Under the pieces are notes generated by a model. That model saw nothing but the letters and a program-made list of their open reading frames with translations. It made no database searches and had not been told where the DNA came from. Shown one piece after another: positions 31,875 to 34,914 of a DNA stretch of 34,914 nt. Made by a program: the position numbers and the translations under genes. The first letter of the stretch is position 1. Each line of letters opens with the position of its first letter. Origin of the DNA: Spirochaetales bacterium (lineage in GTDB: Bacteria > Spirochaetota > Spirochaetia > DTKZ01); contig JAITGB010000182.1 in NCBI GenBank assembly GCA_031280945.1, forward strand, positions 1-34,914, in the 5' to 3' direction.

Positions 31875-32308
31875 GATGCGGCCTCCACTTCAACGCCCAT
31901 ACTCCGGGCCGTACCTGCGATAATTTTCATCGCGGCATCAACATCGTTGGCGTTGAGGTCGGGCAGCTTGGTCTGCGCTATTTCGCGGAGCTTGTCCCGC
32001 GAAAGTTTTCCAACCTTAACCTTGTGCGGCTCCGCCGAGGCGGTTTCCAGCCCCAGGGCCTTTTTGATGAGTACCGATGCGGGAGGCGTTTTTGTGATAA
32101 ACGAAAACGTTTTGTCCGCGTACACGGTAATGACGACCGGCAGGATAAGTCCGGGTTCCACGCTTTTCGTGGCGTCATTGAACTGCTGCACAAACTGCGG
32201 GGCGGAAACCCCGTGGGGCCCCAGGGCCGGGCCTATGGGCGGCGCGGGCGTCGCCTTGCCGGCAGGGCACTGCAGTTTGATAATGGTGGCAATCTTCTTT
32301 TTTGCCAT
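31871..32308 (-). CDS. rplK: 50S ribosomal protein L11
   Basis: 145 residues; GTPase-associated centre protein and stringent-response sensor. The N-terminal proline-rich hinge LQCPAGKATPAPPIGPALGPHGV, site of thiostrepton action, is intact; the C-terminal rRNA-binding domain includes GTARSMGVEVE. The ATG at 32306-32308 has GGAG upstream; the longer frame upstream runs through the nusG-rplK spacer without family resemblance. Confidence 0.97.
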   Translation of the reverse strand: MAKKKIATIIKLQCPAGKATPAPPIGPALGPHGVSAPQFVQQFNDATKSVEPGLILPVVITVYADKTFSFITKTPPASVLIKKALGLETASAEPHKVKVGKLSRDKLREIAQTKLPDLNANDVDAAMKIIAGTARSMGVEVEAAS

Positions 32309-32354
32309 GCAAACTCCTTTGTGGTGCAAACGTCCGTAAGGACTCCCACGCATG

Positions 32355-32382
32355 GGCGAAACCGCTTAAGGGCAGTTTCGCC
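32355..32382 (-). promoter_or_regulatory. Hairpin in the nusG-rplK spacer
   Basis: An 11-bp stem with one wobble (32372-32382 with 32355-32365) and a 6-nt loop, just after nusG and without a U-tract, so not a terminator. Its place upstream of rplK-rplA suits an L1-responsive leader; that assignment is inference. Confidence 0.5.
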
Positions 32383-32391
32383 GCGACACAA

Positions 32392-32946
32392 CTATATCTT
32401 CTCCACCTGGAGAAAATCGACTTCCACGGGCGTTGCCCGGCCAAAAATCCCTACCATGACCCTGAGCTTCGCTTTTTCCATATTGACATCCTCAACCGTA
32501 CCGGTAAAGGAATCGAAAGGGCCTTCCACAATGCGGACATTCTCTCCGATGGAGAAAGTCTGCCGGGGTTTGAGTACCTTCTCGCCCTTGATTTCCCCTG
32601 TTTTTTGCAGAATGGTACGGGCTTCCTCCGCTGTAATGGGCTGGGGTTTGCGGTCTGCCGGAACGCCGACAAAACCCGTTACCCCATCAATGCGCCGGAT
32701 AAAAGAACATACAGGCTTCCAGCCCGCATCAGGAAGGTCCATTTCCAGAAGGATGTATCCGGGCAGGAATTTCTTCTTCGTAACCCTCTTTTTGCCGTCC
32801 TTTACCTCGGCAACCTGCTCCTCCGGTACTTTGATATCGAAGATGAATTCCGTAAGTTTTTCATCCTGAATCAGCCTGCGGATGGCTTTTTCGATTTTGT
32901 TCTCGTATCCTGAGTATGTGTGAAGTACATACCACGCTTTTGCCAT
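32392..32946 (-). CDS. nusG: Transcription elongation/antitermination factor NusG
   Basis: 184 residues. The NGN domain binds RNA polymerase (AWYVLHTYSGYENKIEKAI, KKKFLPGYILLEM), and the C-terminal KOW domain (FSIGENVRIVEGPFDSFTGTVE) contacts S10 or Rho. ATG at 32944-32946, twelve nt after secE. Normal length. Confidence 0.97.
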   Translation of the reverse strand: MAKAWYVLHTYSGYENKIEKAIRRLIQDEKLTEFIFDIKVPEEQVAEVKDGKKRVTKKKFLPGYILLEMDLPDAGWKPVCSFIRRIDGVTGFVGVPADRKPQPITAEEARTILQKTGEIKGEKVLKPRQTFSIGENVRIVEGPFDSFTGTVEDVNMEKAKLRVMVGIFGRATPVEVDFLQVEKI

Positions 32947-32958
32947 GTTCTTCCTTTA

Positions 32959-33138
32959 CTAAAACAGGAGGTCAATCCCCTTAAAAATGATAAAATCCAC
33001 GATTCCCAAAACAGCCGCGAACAAAACAGTCGAAACAAGCACAACCCGCGTAGAGGCTGTAACTTCCTCCCGCGAGGGCCATACGACTTTTTTCATCTCT
33101 CCTATACTATCCTGAACGAAACGCACAATTCTGTTCAT
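32959..33138 (-). CDS. secE: Preprotein translocase subunit SecE
   Basis: 59 residues, the short one-TM form. The amphipathic helix with EMKKVVWPSREEV is the family signature, followed by one membrane segment (VVLVSTVLFAAVLGIVDFII). Stabilises SecY. I use the ATG at 33136-33138, since the upstream in-frame codons read into the tRNA-Trp gene. Confidence 0.95.
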   Translation of the reverse strand: MNRIVRFVQDSIGEMKKVVWPSREEVTASTRVVLVSTVLFAAVLGIVDFIIFKGIDLLF

Positions 33139-33171
33139 GGTTGGCTCCTTACAAAAGTTCCCCAAGAAATA

Positions 33172-33244
33172 CAGGCCAGGAAGGATTTGAACCCTCAACA
33201 TCCGGTTTTGGAGACCGGCGCTCTACCATTGGAGCTACTGGCCT
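33172..33244 (-). tRNA. trnW: tRNA-Trp (CCA anticodon)
   Basis: 73 nt. Acceptor AGGCCAG pairs with CTGGCCT, discriminator G. D-arm with AGCTCCAATGGTAGAGC, anticodon loop CTCCAAA (CCA), T-arm GAGGGTTCAAATCCTTC. No encoded CCA end. Lies between rpmG and secE, probably processed from their common transcript. Confidence 0.96.
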
Positions 33245-33260
33245 ATATTATAGAAAACAC

Positions 33261-33434
33261 TTATTTGACTTTCGCTTCTTTATGAAGGGTATGTTTTTTG
33301 TCGAATTTACAGTACTTCTTCAATTCCAGCTTGCTCTGGACATTCTTGCGGTTCTTCTGCGTAGTATAGTTTTTGCGCTTACATTCCGAACATTGCAACG
33401 CTATAAGTTCAACGCTCTTGTTTTTTGCGGCCAT
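33261..33434 (-). CDS. rpmG: 50S ribosomal protein L33
   Basis: 57 residues (MAAKNKSVELIALQCSECKR...). Recognised by the NYTTQKNRKN block and the KHTLHKEAK C-terminus. Zinc-form L33 has two CxxC pairs; here the first is complete (Cys15, Cys18) and the second reads Cys42-Lys-Phe-Asp45, so one cysteine is replaced by Asp. AAGGAG lies upstream of the ATG at 33432-33434. Flanked by tRNA-Thr and tRNA-Trp. Confidence 0.95.
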   Translation of the reverse strand: MAAKNKSVELIALQCSECKRKNYTTQKNRKNVQSKLELKKYCKFDKKHTLHKEAKVK

Positions 33435-33453
33435 GGGACAAACTCCTTCCTCA

Positions 33454-33471
33454 ATTTACAGAAGTGTAAAT
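33454..33471 (-). promoter_or_regulatory. Perfect dyad at the predicted rpmG start site
   Basis: ATTTACA-GAAG-TGTAAAT, a perfect 7-bp inverted repeat touching the -10 box of the promoter at 33469-33497 and covering its start site. Operator or 5' mRNA hairpin. Confidence 0.5.
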
Positions 33472-33497
33472 ATACTTACCTTCAAAAAAAAAGTCAA
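33469..33497 (-). promoter_or_regulatory. Internal promoter between tRNA-Thr and rpmG
   Basis: TTGACT (33492-33497) and TATATT (33469-33474) with 17-bp spacer including a run of eight T. Would let rpmG-secE-nusG-rpl-rpo be transcribed apart from tRNA-Thr. Confidence 0.65.
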
Positions 33498-33501
33498 CGG
33501 C

Positions 33502-33574
33502 AGCCTCCGATCGGATTTGAACCGATGACCCCCACCTTACCATGGTGGTGCTCTACCGGCTGAGCTACAGAGGC
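33502..33574 (-). tRNA. trnT: tRNA-Thr (GGT anticodon)
   Basis: 73 nt. Acceptor GCCTCTG pairs with CGGAGGC (one G-U), D-arm TAGCTCAGCCGGTAGAGC, anticodon stem CCACC/GGTGG with loop ATGGTAA (GGT), T-arm ATCGGTTCAAATCCGAT. No encoded CCA. First gene after the strong promoter at 33592-33620. Confidence 0.95.
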
Positions 33575-33591
33575 AGATAAAAAACCGTTTA

Positions 33592-33620
33592 ATTGTACCT
33601 TGTTTGGGGAAAAGTGTCAA
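33592..33620 (-). promoter_or_regulatory. Main promoter of tRNA-Thr-rpmG-...-rpoBC
   Basis: Consensus TTGACA (33615-33620) and TACAAT (33592-33597) at exact 17-bp spacing, start about 10 nt before tRNA-Thr. Confidence 0.88.
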
Positions 33621-33640
33621 GAGCACAAATTCCGGGGGAT

Positions 33641-33857
33641 ACAGGGCCAGCTCATATAAACTTTTGGGGCGCATTTTTTGCCGCTGTACGGCAAAAAACC
33701 GGGCTATCCGCTCCAATTCCTCGGAATTGCTCCGCAATTCCTGCGGGATTTCCGCTTCTATCCCTTGCGCGGACGGGGGCTCCGCCCCTGAACCCCCGCC
33801 GGGAGGCCGAAAGGCCCCCCCAGACCCCCACAAAAAGTTTATATGCGCTCGCCCTGT
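33641..33857. repeat. 217-bp segment bounded by 25-bp imperfect inverted repeats
   Basis: The left arm 33641-33665 (ACAGGGCCAGCTCATATAAA then CTTTT) matches the reverse complement of 33833-33857 at 23 of 25 positions. Inside lie element copy 4 and a GC-rich tract with hairpins GGGGC-TCC-GCCCC (about 33776-33788) and GGGAGGCC-GAAA-GGCCCCCC (about 33801-33820). MITE-like in form, but no target-site duplication is visible. Confidence 0.75.
33667..33770 (-). ncRNA. Twin-module structured repeat element, copy 4 (subtype A)
   Basis: Minus strand: GCGCAAGGG, module 1 (GGGATAGAAGCGGAAATCCC), a perfect 8-bp hairpin (33723-33730 with 33734-33741), module 2 (GGAATTGGAGCGGATAGCCC), GG, then a stem TTTTTTGCCG-TACAG-CGGCAAAAAA, ending TGCGCCCC. 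It is 47 bp upstream of the -35 box of the tRNA-Thr promoter, in the same direction, as copy 2 is for rpsL. Confidence 0.72.
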
Positions 33858-33913
33858 TGCCTCATGAAAAATGTTACCGAAAAAGGCGAATGCCTCAAAT
33901 AGAAAATGTTACC
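33858..33913 (+). repeat. Direct repeats at the probable left end of an insertion sequence
   Basis: TGCCTC...AAAATGTTACC occurs twice (33858-33878 and 33891-33913), 33-35 bp apart, 38 bp before the transposase start. Such repeats at IS ends usually bind transposase. Confidence 0.55.
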
Positions 33914-33950
33914 CAAATTAAAGTAAGGACGCCTGAAGGAGGGAGTCCTG

Positions 33951-34652
33951 ATGGGGTTAACAATGAGAGAAAAACAGGCGGTAACAAGGGAATATAAGCC
34001 CCGTTACCAAAAAGCGACAAAAAAAGAAAAGGGGGCTTTGCTTGAGGAATTCCTCAGGCTCACCGGCTGCCACCGCAAATCAGCGGTCAGGCTGCTTGCC
34101 GCCAGGCAGCCAAAACAGCTCATGCTCTACGGGAAGGGCAGGGCAGTGAAAATCAAGCCCGAAAAAAAGCGGTCCTCAAACCGTAAGGGTAAGCGGGTCT
34201 ACACCGATGAGCTCATAGGCTGCCCGCGTCTAGCCTGGACATTCTTCTGGTACAAATGGACTTTCCAGGCCTTATCGGACCTGAAAACTTCCTGCCTCCT
34301 GCCCATACGGGAGTTTCACAGCGATAACGGCTCGCGGTTCATCAACAACGCCACAGAAATCTGGCGCAAACACGAACGCCTGTCTTTTACCCGCAGCCGT
34401 GACCATAAAAAGAATGACAACCTTAACTTCTTCATGCCTATCCAAAAGCTCACAAGCAAAACAAGAGTCGGCTCCAAAGAAATCAAAGTCTATGACAAGC
34501 CGCGCGGTCCCTTCCAACGGCTCAGTGAGTCGCGGGAAATGTCCCAAAAGTTCAAAGACGCACTCGCCACTCATTGCGCACTTTACAATCGGGTCCACTA
34601 TAAACATTTCTATTTGAGGCATCTCGCAAAACGCAAAAATGCCCAGGGATAG
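33951..34652 (+). pseudogene. Transposase remnant (DDE/integrase-core type), internally deleted
   Basis: 233 codons, ATG preceded by AGGAGGG at seven nt. The N-terminus (YKPRYQKATKKEKGALLEEFLRLTG... CHRKSAVRLLA) and the later FHSDNGSRFINNATEIW and QKLTSKTRVGSKEIKVYDKP stretches match, from memory, a transposase family of roughly 400 residues. Compared with it, two in-frame losses are apparent: one after FFWYK (about 34256) removing the first catalytic Asp region, and one after KKNDN (about 34422) removing the catalytic Glu region. The C-terminus also diverges after ALYN. Only the SDNG aspartate remains, so it should be inactive. TGGAC(A/T)TTC is repeated on both sides of the first junction. 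Family assignment to a named IS group is not certain. Confidence 0.8.
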
Positions 34653-34750
34653 CGCACTATGTATGCTAAATTAGGAGTCATGGTAAGGGGCAGTGATATT
34701 TGCCTCCACTACAAAAAATTAAATTGCGTGAAGCGCAAAGAGCCCGTGGG

Positions 34751-34914
34751 GCGCAAGGGTTTTGCTCCGATTTTATCGGTTCGCTGAAGCGAACCGCAGT
34801 GTCGCAAAACCAGTGGATAGAAGCGGAAATCCTTGCGGATTTTGCGAAGCAAAATCCGCTGGATTGGAGCGGATAGCCCGGTTTTTTGCCTTGCGGATTT
34901 TGCGGAGCAAAATC
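34751..34914 (+). ncRNA. Twin-module structured repeat element, copy 5 (subtype B, cut by window end)
   Basis: Plus strand: GCGCAAGGG, an inserted segment closed by GGTTTTGC/GCAAAACC and containing CGGTTCGCTGAAGCGAACCG, then module 1 (GGATAGAAGCGGAAATCC), a perfect 11-bp hairpin (34835-34859, GAA loop), module 2 (GGATTGGAGCGGATAGCC), CGG, TTTTTT, and the beginning of another stem using the same GCGGATTTTGC sequence. Lies 98 bp after the transposase remnant. Confidence 0.7.

Noticed and set aside
33858..33913. Two repeats as a CRISPR remnant
   Set aside because: Only two imperfect units adjoining a transposase; an IS end explains them better.

Overview
The window reads as a spirochaete chromosome, most likely a Treponema of the moderately GC-rich kind (termite-gut treponemes fit well, but this is inference). 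Supporting points are: the ribosomal gene order, with no fusA between rpsG and tuf and no adk/map/infA between secY and rpmJ; the rpmG-tRNA-Trp-secE-nusG order; and an RpoB with Asn at the position equivalent to E. coli Ser531, the known spirochaetal residue behind natural rifampicin resistance.

Almost everything between 4.4 kb and 33.6 kb is transcription and translation machinery on the minus strand. Reading right to left (the direction of transcription), a strong promoter at 33592-33620 leads into tRNA-Thr, rpmG, tRNA-Trp, secE, nusG, rplK, rplA, rplJ, rplL, rpoB and rpoC. After a break, a second promoter (20494-20522) drives rpsL and rpsG. After a 497-bp spacer with two promoter candidates comes tuf, then the fused S10-spc-alpha cluster: rpsJ rplC rplD rplW rplB rpsS rplV rpsC rplP rpmC rpsQ rplN rplX rplE rpsN rpsH rplF rplR rpsE rpmD rplO secY rpmJ rpsM rpsK rpsD rpoA rplQ, closed by an intrinsic terminator at 4403-4427. 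Many genes abut or overlap by 4-11 nt, so translational coupling is likely.

The accessory parts are at the edges and in the break between rpoC and rpsL. At the left edge a plus-strand gene cut by the window start (a VWA-like protein) converges on a minus-strand gene for a two-TM membrane protein with a recently expanded acidic 44-residue repeat. In the rpoC-rpsL break sits a plus-strand oxidative-stress pair, a PerR-type Fur regulator with an AT-rich dyad over its own -10 box, and a reverse-type rubrerythrin. At the right edge is a plus-strand transposase remnant that looks twice internally deleted in frame.

The most interesting signal is a family of five dispersed, structured intergenic elements (4256-4366, 20557-20709, 22092-22195, 33667-33770, 34751-34914). 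Each carries two related GGAT...AGCGGA...CC modules separated by a hairpin whose sequence differs between copies but remains perfectly paired, the pattern expected of a structured RNA. Two outward-facing copies bracket the perR-rubrerythrin cassette, two lie just upstream of ribosomal-operon promoters, one follows the terminator of the large ribosomal operon, and one is enclosed by a 25-bp imperfect inverted repeat. They resemble, from memory, the Flavo-1 RNA motif reported in Bacteroidetes and Spirochaetes; their function is unknown to me.
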